From Thermovibrio guaymasensis (lineage in GTDB: Bacteria; Aquificota; Aquificia; Desulfurobacteriales; Desulfurobacteriaceae), in contig NZ_RBIE01000004.1 of the NCBI RefSeq assembly GCF_003633715.1, positions 16,641-80,640 on the forward strand: DNA of 64,000 bases, written 5' to 3'. Below, one piece after another: positions 37,701 through 46,234 of this stretch; position 1 is the first letter of the stretch, and each line of letters opens with the position of its first letter. Under the pieces are notes generated by a model that ran no database searches, was not told the DNA's origin, and worked only from the letters and a program-made list of their open reading frames with translations. The position numbers and the translations under genes were made by a program.

Positions 37701-39241
37701 CTAAGGAGTATGCTCTCGGTTCAGGAAAAGTTGTGAACGGTGAAGAGCTTAACTGTTCGTCCTGTCACGATGCAAAGGAGGGAAGACTTCCTCAGGCTAA
37801 CATGGCTGATATTAACTCAAGTAGCCTAAAGGAGCTCATTGAAAGGGATGAGAAAGGAAACGTTAAGTACTTTGGACTCGGTAGGGAAATCGTAACAGTT
37901 CCGGTTAAGATTCCTCCTTCTGCTTACAAGGAGGCTGTTAAGGTCTTCTTTAACTCTCCGGAGAACCCCGACGGTTCACCTAAGTATGGAAGTATGAACG
38001 GTAGAGAGGTTATGGTTACAACTGCTGGAGACATTCTCGTTAACGCCCTTACAAATGGAGTTGATGTTGATAGACATTTAGTTCCTATTCCCGTTGAAAG
38101 TTCAGGAATAGATGGAGTTGCTTTTGCCCTTCCTGGTAAGAAGGCCCAGTGGAAGATGAGGTTTGACGGAATTGAGGCAGAGGTTGAAACGGAAGCTCTC
38201 CACGGTGATGAAGTTCCAAGGAGAGCTATTGTCTTAAGACTTAAGAATGAACTTCCAGAACTTCTCGGCTTTGAACATCACGCTGAGGAAATCCTTGATG
38301 CTGGGGGTGAAACCCTCGTTCCAGTATTTACTCCGATAATTCCCTCTGAGTTTATAGAGAAGATCAAGTTTAACCTTGCTAAACTTCAAGTTGTAGGTCC
38401 TGAGGGTCTCTATATCAACTGTGCAAAAATCCACAAGGTAAGGAAATCTGAAGGTGAGAATGTCTACTACGAACTTGACAAGGATAACTTTAAGCCAACG
38501 TCAATTTCTGTGAGTGAAGCTATAAGTAGAGGTTGGGCTTCGTACGACTCCTACACAAAGGAACTTACAGTTAACGTTGCAGCTTTAAGGGAAGGTGTTT
38601 CAGGAGAGGGAGAGCTCGTCTTTGCCCTCATGAGAGCTCCGGAATCTACAGTAGTTATTCCGGAAAGGATTACTCTAGTTTCCCAACCTTCTGCTTTAGA
38701 GGTGAAGGTTAAGGTAACTGTTAGTGGCAAAGAGCATACAGTTGATATAGCAGTTGAGGATGATGGAACTTCAATTTCTGAAGTTCTCGGAAAAGAGCCC
38801 CAAACCTACAGGGAGCTCCTTGACCTTGCCAAGGAGTTTGAACTCAGTAAAGTTATTCTCGGAGTTAAGTTAACTTCAACTTCAGAGAAGTTTAAGTTGA
38901 CGTTCAAGGGTGCAGCTTCCTTGGTTGACCCTGATAAGGCTGTTGTTGCTGTTAAGAAGGGAGAGGGAACGGAGGTTGAAGTTAAACCTTCTGTTTCCGG
39001 AAATGACCTTGTAGCTGAGGTTGATTTAACAACCAGGTCTGAAGAGAACGGAGAGGCGGTAGTTGCAGTTCTTGGTGAGAAATCCTCTACTCCGACTGCT
39101 GAAGTTTCCTCTTCCGGTGGAGGCGGTGGAGGAGGATGTTCAATGGGAGCTCCTCAAAGTGCTGCAAACGGTCTAGTTAACCTTGGAGCTCTCTTAACCG
39201 GCCTACTTGGCCTCTTCAGATTTAGAAGGAAGAAGCATTAA
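34709..39241 (+). CDS. Octaheme cytochrome c with a predicted selenocysteine (in-frame UGA)
   Basis: A reading frame of 1510 residues broken only by UGA at codon 140 (35126-35128). Translation continues in phase as W-U-PPSYRQLAAKKP, and a SECIS-like stem-loop follows the UGA. A signal peptide ends near LTSQALAQ. Eight CxxCH haem motifs lie at residues 77, 190, 278, 546, 654, 700, 735 and 1016; one precedes the UGA and seven follow. A 400-residue beta-rich region without haem follows. The tail SSSGGGGGGGCSMG (Cys1477), a hydrophobic segment and FRFRRKKH form a surface-sorting signal. It is probably a surface redox protein. Sec decoding is inferred; a broken gene is the alternative. Confidence 0.75.
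35126..35153 (+). promoter_or_regulatory. Predicted bacterial SECIS element at the in-frame UGA
   Basis: UGA (35126-35128), an 11-base spacer, then stem CCGCC (35140-35144), loop AGTT and stem GGCGG (35149-35153). Bacterial SECIS elements lie inside the coding region with the SelB-binding hairpin about 11 bases after the UGA and a GU in the apical loop, as in E. coli fdhF. This element has the spacing, a fully GC stem and the GU. The stem could extend by one A-U pair. Confidence 0.78.
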
Positions 39242-39265
39242 GTACTAAAATTGATTCCTGTGGGA

Positions 39266-39290
39266 GGGGGCCTTGCGCCCCCTTTTATAA
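39266..39290 (+). terminator. Terminator after the cytochrome gene
   Basis: A 6-bp stem, GGGGGC / GCCCCC, with loop CTTGC, followed by TTTTATAATTTT. It lies 25 bases after the cytochrome stop and 30 before the lipoprotein gene, which may be expressed by partial readthrough. Confidence 0.85.
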
Positions 39291-39318
39291 TTTTGGCTCA
39301 CCTAAATTTGGAGGAAAT

Positions 39319-40602
39319 ATGAGAGGTAAACTTGGAATTCTCCTGACGGCTACGCTCTTCCTTCTTTCCTGTTCTAACGGTGAAAAAGTTTCAAAAGCTG
39401 AAAAAGTTAAAAAGGAAAAGGGCCTTCAAAGTAGAGTGTGTTCAGATGATACGGTTTTGGCTAAAGGGAAGAACATTAAGGTGACCCTTGCCGATTACAG
39501 GAGCACGTGGAAACTCCTAAACCCTAAAGCTAAGGAGTTCTTTAAAAACCATCCTGAAGAGCTCTTAAGGAGGATGGTTAACCGCCGCCTCGTTCTGGCT
39601 TACGTTAAGGATAGCGGTCTTGCCAAAGAGTACGGTCTTGATAGGGAGATGGAGGAGTTTAAGAAGGAATACCTCTCCAGGAAGTTTGTTTCAGACCTTG
39701 CCAGGAAGAGAGTTAAACCGATAAGCGAGGAGGAGATAGAGAAGAGGTTTAGAGAGCTCTTTCCCAACAAAGACCCTAAGGAGATTAGTCAGGGAGATAG
39801 GGAGTTTATAAAAAACGAACTTCAAGTTAAAGCTTATGATAGGGCCGTCTCTTCGGTGTATTCGGAGATTGAGAAGAAGTTAAAGGTAGTTAAGAAGGAC
39901 GGTAAATTAACAATTGAGTGTTGCGGTATAAAGGTCTCTGAGAAGTTGGGGAAAGACCCTAAGAAGCAGGAGGAGAAGTTAAAGGAGAGGTTCTTAACTG
40001 AATACTTCTACAGTCAGGCTTTAAAGGCAGGTTACGATAAAGACCCTGAATTTAAGAGGATGTTTACAGAGTACTTTGCCGGTAAGGCAATAGAAGTTTT
40101 CAAGAGGGAGCTCTCAAAGAAAATAGAGGTAAAGCCTGAAGAGGTTGAGGATTACTACCGGAGAAATAAGGAAAAGTTTAAGATGCCTGAGAGGGTCAAG
40201 GCAGTCGTTTTCTACTTCTCAGACGAAAGGAGAGCAAAAGAGGCTAAAGAACTCTTAGATAAGGGAAAGTCTTGGCAGGAAGTTGCTAAGAGGTTTGGGC
40301 AGTTTAACGCTAGAGAGAGGGTTTACTATAAGGACGCTAAAGACCCTATAGGGGTAGCTATCTTCTCAATAGGTAATCCAAAGGGCAAGGAAGCTATAAT
40401 TATTTCACTTTCAGAAAACAGGTACGCTTTGGCTTATCCGGTTCAGTATATTCTCGGTGGACCAATTCCTTTTGAGAAGGCAAAGAAGTTTATTGAGTTA
40501 AAGCTGAAAGAGAGAAAGCTTAGAGAGGCTGAAGAGAAAGAACTTTCTAAGCTCTGGAAGGAGTACAAAGTCAAGCTTGAGAACCTGTCCTGCTTAAGAT
40601 AG
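39319..40602 (+). CDS. PpiC/SurA-like lipoprotein, probable periplasmic foldase
   Basis: A 427-aa protein with a lipobox LFLLSC near residue 18, so it is lipid-anchored. The N-terminal region (HPEELLRRMVNRRLVLAYVK) resembles the SurA/PrsA chaperone domain. KPEEVEDYYRRNKEKFKMPE leads into a parvulin-like segment (VKAVVFYFSDERRAKEAKEL). Key parvulin residues are not all clear. It directly follows the multiheme cytochrome and may help fold or mature it; that role is inference. The start follows TTTGGAGGAAAT. Confidence 0.7.
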   Translation: MRGKLGILLTATLFLLSCSNGEKVSKAEKVKKEKGLQSRVCSDDTVLAKGKNIKVTLADYRSTWKLLNPKAKEFFKNHPEELLRRMVNRRLVLAYVKDSGLAKEYGLDREMEEFKKEYLSRKFVSDLARKRVKPISEEEIEKRFRELFPNKDPKEISQGDREFIKNELQVKAYDRAVSSVYSEIEKKLKVVKKDGKLTIECCGIKVSEKLGKDPKKQEEKLKERFLTEYFYSQALKAGYDKDPEFKRMFTEYFAGKAIEVFKRELSKKIEVKPEEVEDYYRRNKEKFKMPERVKAVVFYFSDERRAKEAKELLDKGKSWQEVAKRFGQFNARERVYYKDAKDPIGVAIFSIGNPKGKEAIIISLSENRYALAYPVQYILGGPIPFEKAKKFIELKLKERKLREAEEKELSKLWKEYKVKLENLSCLR

Positions 40603-41580
40603 GAGTTCCTCTTTTATCTCTTCCCAGCTCTTTTGGGGCTGGGGGAAGGGCTCTTTAAAGAAGTTCTCGTACCTCTTGACTACTTGTTCCCATCTGGGAA
40701 GGCTCTTTTGGGCTCCTTCTGCCTCTATGGTGAAAGAGGCAACAGTTGAGGCGATCTTTGCAGCTGTCTCAATCGTGTAACCCTTAAGGAGGGCTGAGAT
40801 AAATCCTGCCCTGTGGGAGTCTCCTGCTCCAGTTGGGTCTACCACCTTTTCCGGTTTAACTGCCGGAACTCTGAAGCTCTTACACTTAAATAAAACTACA
40901 GAGCCTTGGGCTCCTAAGGAGATGCAGATTAGGTTTGGTCCCTTTTCTTCCTTAATTAGCTCTTTGATACTCCGTATCTTTAAAATCTCCTTTATCCTCT
41001 TCGCCTCGTGGTTGTTCATAAAGAGCATGTGGCACTTCGGGATTAATCTTTTTACTCTGTACGGGTAACTAAAGGTTTCTTGACCGGGGTCAAAGCTTAC
41101 AACGCTTTTAATGGAGCTCTTTTTAAGTATGTGGTAGTAAAACTCAAAGTGTCCGGTTGAGAAGTGGCAGACTTCGTGGTTGTTTGCAAGTTTAATAGCC
41201 TTTTTCCAGTTTTCAAAAAGGATTTTTGAAGTTCCCCTCTTGTTCTCGTAGTAGTAGAGGACCTGATCGTCGCTTCCCTCCTTGCTTATTATGAAGCTCC
41301 TTGGCATTAGGAAAGGAGCCGGCAAGAGGCCGCTAATGTCAACGCCTTCTCTCTTTAAGTGTTTTTCGTAGTTCATTCTCTTAAAGTCGCTTCCTGCCAC
41401 TGCAAAGAGGGAGCTCTTAACCCCTAACCTTGCAGCTGCAACTGCAACGTTTGCCCCCGCCCCTCCGTAGGTGTAACGGTACTTTTCGGCCTGAACTGTC
41501 TCGTTTACGGCGGCAAACTTCTTAACTACTAACACGTTATCTATGACGATACTTCCGAAGGCTAAAATCTCCCTCCTCAC
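40594..41580 (-). CDS. PfkB-family carbohydrate or nucleoside kinase
   Basis: A 328-aa ribokinase-fold kinase. The N-terminal Gly-rich YGGAGANVAVAAARLG and the C-terminal DPTGAGDSHRAGF (catalytic Asp and anion hole) are PfkB signatures. The N-terminal FGSIVIDNVLVVKKF and the absence of phosphofructokinase-specific blocks fit the adenosine kinase/ribokinase branch. The substrate cannot be told. It overlaps the convergent lipoprotein gene by 9 nt. Confidence 0.85.
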   Translation of the reverse strand: MRREILAFGSIVIDNVLVVKKFAAVNETVQAEKYRYTYGGAGANVAVAAARLGVKSSLFAVAGSDFKRMNYEKHLKREGVDISGLLPAPFLMPRSFIISKEGSDDQVLYYYENKRGTSKILFENWKKAIKLANNHEVCHFSTGHFEFYYHILKKSSIKSVVSFDPGQETFSYPYRVKRLIPKCHMLFMNNHEAKRIKEILKIRSIKELIKEEKGPNLICISLGAQGSVVLFKCKSFRVPAVKPEKVVDPTGAGDSHRAGFISALLKGYTIETAAKIASTVASFTIEAEGAQKSLPRWEQVVKRYENFFKEPFPQPQKSWEEIKEELLS

Positions 41581-41615
41581 TTAAACTCCCTTTAATGTAG
41601 CTTGGTGTCATATTA

Positions 41616-42143
41616 TCATTTTGATAGTAAAGATTTAAGTTTTCTAACGTTCTCGTAGACTTTTCTTCCAAGGCCTACTCTTTCTACAAAGAGAGCTCCT
41701 ACCCTCCTCTCTCTCCTTAAGGCGTTCCCAATCTCTTCGCTGTTGAAAACGTCTTCAAGGGTGAGCCACTCTTCTCTTTTAAGCCTTTCCTTAGTCTTAG
41801 GGCTTAGGTCCTCTGCAAGGATTAAAGTTCCTTCACAGCTTCTAAGTTTTTTTATCTCATCCTGGCCAATTACCGTTATGCCGGTTTTGTGGGAGAGGGA
41901 AATCAGGTGAAGGATGTAGTCCTTTAAGGCCTTAACTGTTCTTTCGTATATTTCGTCAGGGTTCTTCCTTCCTCTAAACTTCCTCTTTATGAAGTCTTTA
42001 ATACACTTGTAAGTCGGGCAGACGTTGTAGCCCCTTCCCGGTAGTTTCCTCGTTAGGTCGGGAAGGAGCTCCCCCTCAAACTCAACGAACCTGATGAATT
42101 CCTCAGTTTCATCCCTTCTCTTACACCCGGCGCAGGCCCTCAT
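41616..42143 (-). CDS. ylxR: YlxR-family RNA-binding protein with a C-terminal L7Ae-like part
   Basis: A 175-aa protein. RACAGCKRRDETEEFIRFV and LPGRGYNVCP make the YlxR (DUF448) domain. The second half (TGITVIGQDEIKKL, GTLILAEDLSPKTKERL) resembles an L7Ae/YlxQ ribosomal-type RNA-binding domain. In many bacteria the two are separate genes behind nusA; here they are fused. It shares one base with the nusA stop. Confidence 0.8.
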   Translation of the reverse strand: MRACAGCKRRDETEEFIRFVEFEGELLPDLTRKLPGRGYNVCPTYKCIKDFIKRKFRGRKNPDEIYERTVKALKDYILHLISLSHKTGITVIGQDEIKKLRSCEGTLILAEDLSPKTKERLKREEWLTLEDVFNSEEIGNALRRERRVGALFVERVGLGRKVYENVRKLKSLLSK

Positions 42144-43282
42144 TACTCCTCATCCTCAAATCCTTCTTCCAGCTCTTCCAACTTCCTGTAGTCGCTCTCT
42201 TTTATTATGTCTATACCTACTACCTGGCCTGCCTGGGCTGCTAGTTTTGAGGCAAGCCTTGCATTTACTCCCCTCTTTCCTATTGCAAGGGACAGCTGGT
42301 CGTCGGGAACAACTACCTCTACCCTGAGGTCTCCGTTTTCGTCCTCGTAGCTCTCAGCGTGGACTACTTTTGCAGGAGAGAGGGCTTCTGCTACGAGCTT
42401 TGCAACGTCGTCGTGCCACCTTATTATCTCTATTTTCTCCCCTGATAGTTCTTTTGAGATGGGAAGGATCCTACTTCCCTTTACTCCAATGCACGCTCCT
42501 ACAGGGTCTATGTAGTCCTCTTTAGCATCAACTGCTACTTTAGCTCTCACTCCCGGTTCCCTTGCAACAGCCTTTATCTCAACTAATCCCTCTGCAACCT
42601 CAGGAATTTCAATCTCCATTAACCTCTTAAGGAGTTTAGGGTGGGTCCTTGAAAGAATTACGTAGGGAGGTGGGTAATCATCTACTCTTGAGGGCTTTTT
42701 CCTGTTGTACCTTCTGTAGTCAAAAACGACGTCGTAGATGTAGGCCCTTACCCTATCACCGATTTTATACTTTTCCTTTGGTATCTGTTCCTCTTTAGGG
42801 AGGATTCCAACAACCCTTCCAAGGTCTACTACTATATCTCCGTTCCTCTTTATCTCCTTAACTGTTCCGGAGATTACGTCTCCTATCTTCTCTTTAAAGT
42901 AGTCGTAGAGGGCTTTCCTCTCGGCCTCTGTTATCTTTTCATGGATTACCTGGGCTGCAGCCTTTGCTGCAATCCTACCAAGCTCCTCCGTCTTTATTTC
43001 AACCAATACCTTATCTCCGGGCTTTACATCCTGGCCAAAGAGCTCCCTTGCTTCCTCTATAGAGATTTCCGTATCTGGGTCTTTTACCTCTTCTACTACC
43101 GTTTTTTCTTGGAATATTCCAAAGTCCTTTCCGTCCTCATCTATCTTAACTACTAAGTTCCCTCTATATCCTGCTTTTTTAGCAGCGTTAATTATTCCAA
43201 CCTTTACTGCCTCAATTACGTCCTCTTTTGATATGCCCTTTTCTCTGCAAAGGAGCTCTATAGTTTTACCTAAACTTTCCAT
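42143..43282 (-). CDS. nusA: Transcription factor NusA
   Basis: 379 aa. NusA N-terminal domain (about 1-125), S1 domain (GDVISGTVKEIKRNGDIVVD), then KH domains with DPVGACIGVKGSRI and LAIGKRGVNARLA. It binds RNA polymerase and affects pausing, termination and antitermination. It is the middle gene of rimP-nusA-ylxR, whose leader contains a terminator-like hairpin that NusA itself could act on. Confidence 0.95.
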   Translation of the reverse strand: MESLGKTIELLCREKGISKEDVIEAVKVGIINAAKKAGYRGNLVVKIDEDGKDFGIFQEKTVVEEVKDPDTEISIEEARELFGQDVKPGDKVLVEIKTEELGRIAAKAAAQVIHEKITEAERKALYDYFKEKIGDVISGTVKEIKRNGDIVVDLGRVVGILPKEEQIPKEKYKIGDRVRAYIYDVVFDYRRYNRKKPSRVDDYPPPYVILSRTHPKLLKRLMEIEIPEVAEGLVEIKAVAREPGVRAKVAVDAKEDYIDPVGACIGVKGSRILPISKELSGEKIEIIRWHDDVAKLVAEALSPAKVVHAESYEDENGDLRVEVVVPDDQLSLAIGKRGVNARLASKLAAQAGQVVGIDIIKESDYRKLEELEEGFEDEE

Positions 43283-43302
43283 CTAATTGGCCTCCTTATT
43301 TA

Positions 43303-43788
43303 CTAGTCAAAGAGGGAGTCAAGGTCAACCCTAGCGCTCTTTATCTTCTCGTAAGGGATTTCAACCTCTGCATTCCTTGATACATCGTGGAGGGTTACTC
43401 CCCTTTCTGAGGTTGAGACTACCTCACCTTTAAAGTTCCTCTGGTTATCAAGGGGTTCTGTAGTCTTAATCTTTACTACAATTCCTCTGTGCTTCTCAAA
43501 GTCTTTCTGGTTCTTTAAAGGTCTGTCTAGACCTGGAGAGGAAACCTCAAGGTTGTAGGAGTAAGGAATAATATCCTCAACGTCTAAAACCGTTCCAATC
43601 CTCTCGCTGATCCATTGGCAGTCTGAGATTGTAATCCCTCCTTTAGGCCTGTCTGCATATATCCTCAAAACCCAGCCTGCAGGTTCCCTAACAAACTCTA
43701 TATCAACCAGATCAAAGCCACCTTCTTCAAGGATTGGCTGTAGGAGCTCCTTTACTTTCTCTACTATCTCCTTAGCTCTCTCTTCCAT
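43303..43788 (-). CDS. rimP: Ribosome maturation factor RimP
   Basis: A 161-aa factor needed for 30S assembly. ELLQPILEEGGFDLVDIEFV, GITISDCQWISERI and NLEVSSPGLDRPLK are the family blocks. The ATG at 43788 is chosen since GAGGT lies just upstream; two codons earlier a GTG gives MVMEER. It heads the operon with nusA and ylxR. Confidence 0.92.
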   Translation of the reverse strand: MEERAKEIVEKVKELLQPILEEGGFDLVDIEFVREPAGWVLRIYADRPKGGITISDCQWISERIGTVLDVEDIIPYSYNLEVSSPGLDRPLKNQKDFEKHRGIVVKIKTTEPLDNQRNFKGEVVSTSERGVTLHDVSRNAEVEIPYEKIKSARVDLDSLFD

Positions 43789-43810
43789 GACCACCTCAAA
43801 AGTGGGGTTA

Positions 43811-43842
43811 AATAAAAAGGAGCGGTTCCGAAGAACCGCTCT
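43811..43842 (-). terminator. Terminator-like hairpin in the rimP leader (possible attenuator)
   Basis: On the minus strand AGCGGTTC, a TTCG tetraloop, GAACCGCT, then TTTTTATTT. It is a textbook intrinsic terminator, 10-bp stem with flanking pairs. It ends only about 22 bases before the rimP start, leaving no room for a promoter after it. Confidence 0.8.
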
Positions 43843-43895
43843 AAAGGTAAAGTATGAGTGCGATGAACACAGACAGCTTCTAACCGCCGATTCTA

Positions 43896-43924
43896 AATTT
43901 AAGGCACCTTTGGGAATTTAGCAA
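43896..43924 (-). promoter_or_regulatory. Promoter for rimP-nusA-ylxR
   Basis: Minus-strand TTGCTA (43919-43924) and TAAATT (43896-43901), 17 bases apart, starting 10 bases after the smpB stop. Transcription would begin near 43889 and give a leader of about 100 bases containing the hairpin at 43811-43842. Confidence 0.5.
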
Positions 43925-43933
43925 ACGGAGGGG

Positions 43934-44395
43934 TTAACGGTAGTACTTCATAGCTTTCTGAGCTTCCCTCTCAAGCTCCCGTCTCTTTATTGCTTCTCTC
44001 TTATCGTACTTCTTCTTACCCTTAACTAAGGCTATCTCAACTTTAGCCTTTCCCCTCTTGTTAAAGTATATCCTTAAGGGGACTATTGTTAATCCTTTCT
44101 CTGCGACTTTCCCCGCAAGCCTTTTTATTTCCCTCTTGTGAAGGAGGAGCTTTCTCCTCCTTGTAGGTTCGTGGTTAAAGAGGTTCCCATGGGTGTAGGG
44201 AGCTATGTATGCGTTAAAGAGGTATGCCTCTCCGTTTTCAATTCTAACGAAGGCATCCCTTATGTTGGCCTTACCTTCCCTTAAAGACTTGACTTCCGTT
44301 CCTTTCAGCTCTATTCCAGCCTCATACTTTTCTAGGATCTCGTAGTCAAAGTAAGCCTTCTTGTTCTTTATTTCTGGAGCGTTTCCTCCGGCCAT
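43934..44395 (-). CDS. smpB: SsrA-binding protein SmpB
   Basis: A 153-aa partner of tmRNA in ribosome rescue. YEAGIELKGTEVKSLREGKA, RDAFVRIENGEAYLFNAYI and the C-terminal KKYDKREAIKRRE match the family. The start lies 28 nt inside the S1-protein gene. No ssrA gene was found in the window. Confidence 0.95.
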   Translation of the reverse strand: MAGGNAPEIKNKKAYFDYEILEKYEAGIELKGTEVKSLREGKANIRDAFVRIENGEAYLFNAYIAPYTHGNLFNHEPTRRRKLLLHKREIKRLAGKVAEKGLTIVPLRIYFNKRGKAKVEIALVKGKKKYDKREAIKRRELEREAQKAMKYYR

Positions 44396-45387
44396 TTCAG
44401 AACTACTCTCCTTTTCTCCTTGTCTATTGAGTCAACGATAAATTTATACCTGTAGTTGTACTTTAGCTTTACTCCCTTTGGAAGGCTTTTAGCCGGAAGG
44501 TAGCCTGCAACGTCTTGAGGTAGGTATATCCAGTAGCCCTTTTTATCTTCCTTTACTACCTCCCCTTCAACCTCCATCCCCGGCTTTATCAGTTCGTCTA
44601 TCTTCTCCCATGGGTCGGGTCTAACGTCTTTAAGGGAGAGAACGAGTCTCTCTTTATCCCTCTCTATTTTCTTAATTTTTACTTTTATCCTATCCCCTAT
44701 CTTTGCAACGTCAAATGGGGTTTTTAGGCCGCTCCATGAGATGTCGCTCTTGTGAACAAGGCCATCAACTCCGTCAACGTCAACGAATATCCCAAAATCA
44801 ACGATGTTTTTAACCGTTCCTTCTACAATATCCCCTTCCTTTAACCTTTTGAGTGTCTCTTCCCTCTTTTTGGCCCTCTCTTCCTCTAAGAGCTTCCTCC
44901 TTGAGATAACTATACTCCTTCTCTTTCTGTCAACTGAGAGGACTTTTGCTTCAATTTCTTTATCAAGCCACTGGTCCGGCTGAGTTACCGGCATTATGTC
45001 AACTTGAGACATTGGAAGGAAGACCGTTAAACCCTCTTCAAGTTTGACTTTGTATCCCCCTCTGACTCTCTGTTTTATCCTTCCCCTTACTATTCCCTTC
45101 TTCTCTATCTCGTCTGCTAGCCTTTCCCACTCCTTTATGGAACGGGCACAGTTGACAGAAAGGAGGGCGTAACCCTCTTCAGTTTCAGGTTCAACTACGC
45201 AGACCTCTATCTTGTCCCCAACTTTTGGTTTATAACCGAGCTCCTTAAGGGGAACTACCCCTTCAGATTTCCAGCCAAAGTCAACGAAAGCTTCCCTGTC
45301 TGTAACCTTAACAACGGTTCCAGTTATTACTTCCTGATTAAGCTTTTTAAAGCTTTCCTCCAGTAGTTTGGCAAACTCCCCTTCCAC
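44368..45387 (-). CDS. rpsA: Ribosomal protein S1-type protein (four S1 domains)
   Basis: A 339-aa protein of four S1 domains at about residues 20-70, 97-165, 187-260 and 274-335. The third is the most canonical (EGTVKNIVDFGIFVDVDGVD, LVHKSDISW). It binds mRNA on the 30S subunit; the length fits the short S1 of many non-proteobacteria. The GTG start follows GGGGGAG and lies 41 nt inside ispH. Confidence 0.85.
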   Translation of the reverse strand: MEGEFAKLLEESFKKLNQEVITGTVVKVTDREAFVDFGWKSEGVVPLKELGYKPKVGDKIEVCVVEPETEEGYALLSVNCARSIKEWERLADEIEKKGIVRGRIKQRVRGGYKVKLEEGLTVFLPMSQVDIMPVTQPDQWLDKEIEAKVLSVDRKRRSIVISRRKLLEEERAKKREETLKRLKEGDIVEGTVKNIVDFGIFVDVDGVDGLVHKSDISWSGLKTPFDVAKIGDRIKVKIKKIERDKERLVLSLKDVRPDPWEKIDELIKPGMEVEGEVVKEDKKGYWIYLPQDVAGYLPAKSLPKGVKLKYNYRYKFIVDSIDKEKRRVVLKWPEETLQK

Positions 45388-46234
45388 TTAACTCTCCCCC
45401 TTTGTAAAGAGTAGATAGGTAATTGACAACTTCATCTATAACCCACTTAGGGGTGGAGGCTCCTGCCGTAATGCCTATTGACTCAGCCTCCCTAAACCAC
45501 TCTTCTTTTATGTCTTCCTTTGACTCTATGTGGTAACTCCTTGGGTTAACGCTCTTTGATATCTGGTAAAGCTTTGTAGTGTTTGAGCTGTTTTTACCTC
45601 CTATTATTAACATAACGTCAACCTTACTTGCCAGCTTCCTGGCCTCTTTCTGCCTTATTGATGTTGCACTACAGATAGTATTATAAACTTTAAGTTCCTT
45701 AACCTTTGATGCCAAGGTGGATATTGCTTCTCTAAAGAAGTTTAAGTTAAGGGTCGTTTGGCAAACTACTCCTAGTTTCGCCATTTTTGGAATAGCCTCA
45801 ACTTCCTCCAGCGTACTGGCTATTAGAGGAGACTTTAAGTGGCCCGCTATTCCTATAACTTCTGGATGGTTAGGGTTTCCCAAGATTAGAACGGGATATC
45901 CTTCCTTTTCAAGCTTCATAGCCTTTTCATGAACGTCTTTAACGAAGGGACATGTAGCATCAACTATAGAGGTTCCCTTATTTTTGAGCTCTTTTATTAT
46001 CCTCGGAGATACCCCATGGGAGCGTATGATTACCGTATCCCCCCTTTTTAAGTTTTCCATGTTATCTATAAACTTCATTCCCAGTCTCTTTAGTCTCTCT
46101 ATTTCTCTCCTGTTGTGGATGAGTTCCCCTAAACAGTAGGTATTTTTCCCCTTTCTAAGAGTATCTATGGCCATATTAACGGCTCTCTTTACTCCCCAGC
46201 AAAAACCTGCACTCTTTGCAACTTTAATTTCCAC
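45347..46234 (-). CDS. ispH: 4-hydroxy-3-methylbut-2-enyl diphosphate reductase IspH
   Basis: A 295-aa iron-sulfur enzyme of the MEP isoprenoid pathway. The three cluster Cys are in AGFCWGVKRAV (near residue 12), DATCPFVKDVH and YNTICSATSIRQ. GNPNHPEVIGIAGH and ITAGASTPKWVIDEV complete the family pattern. It overlaps plsC by 11 nt and the S1 gene by 41 nt. Confidence 0.95.
   Translation of the reverse strand: MEIKVAKSAGFCWGVKRAVNMAIDTLRKGKNTYCLGELIHNRREIERLKRLGMKFIDNMENLKRGDTVIIRSHGVSPRIIKELKNKGTSIVDATCPFVKDVHEKAMKLEKEGYPVLILGNPNHPEVIGIAGHLKSPLIASTLEEVEAIPKMAKLGVVCQTTLNLNFFREAISTLASKVKELKVYNTICSATSIRQKEARKLASKVDVMLIIGGKNSSNTTKLYQISKSVNPRSYHIESKEDIKEEWFREAESIGITAGASTPKWVIDEVVNYLSTLYKGGELSGRGVCQTTGGKL

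Noticed and set aside
34709..39241. Two separate genes, a 139-aa haem protein and a 1364-aa cytochrome starting at 35147
   Set aside because: The two frames are the same and only a UGA separates them. The second would lack a signal peptide and a ribosome binding site, and its TTG start falls inside the SECIS-like hairpin.
43843..43933. A small RNA or tmRNA between smpB and rimP
   Set aside because: No tRNA-like acceptor or CCA end and no tag frame were found. A promoter and leader for rimP explain the stretch better.
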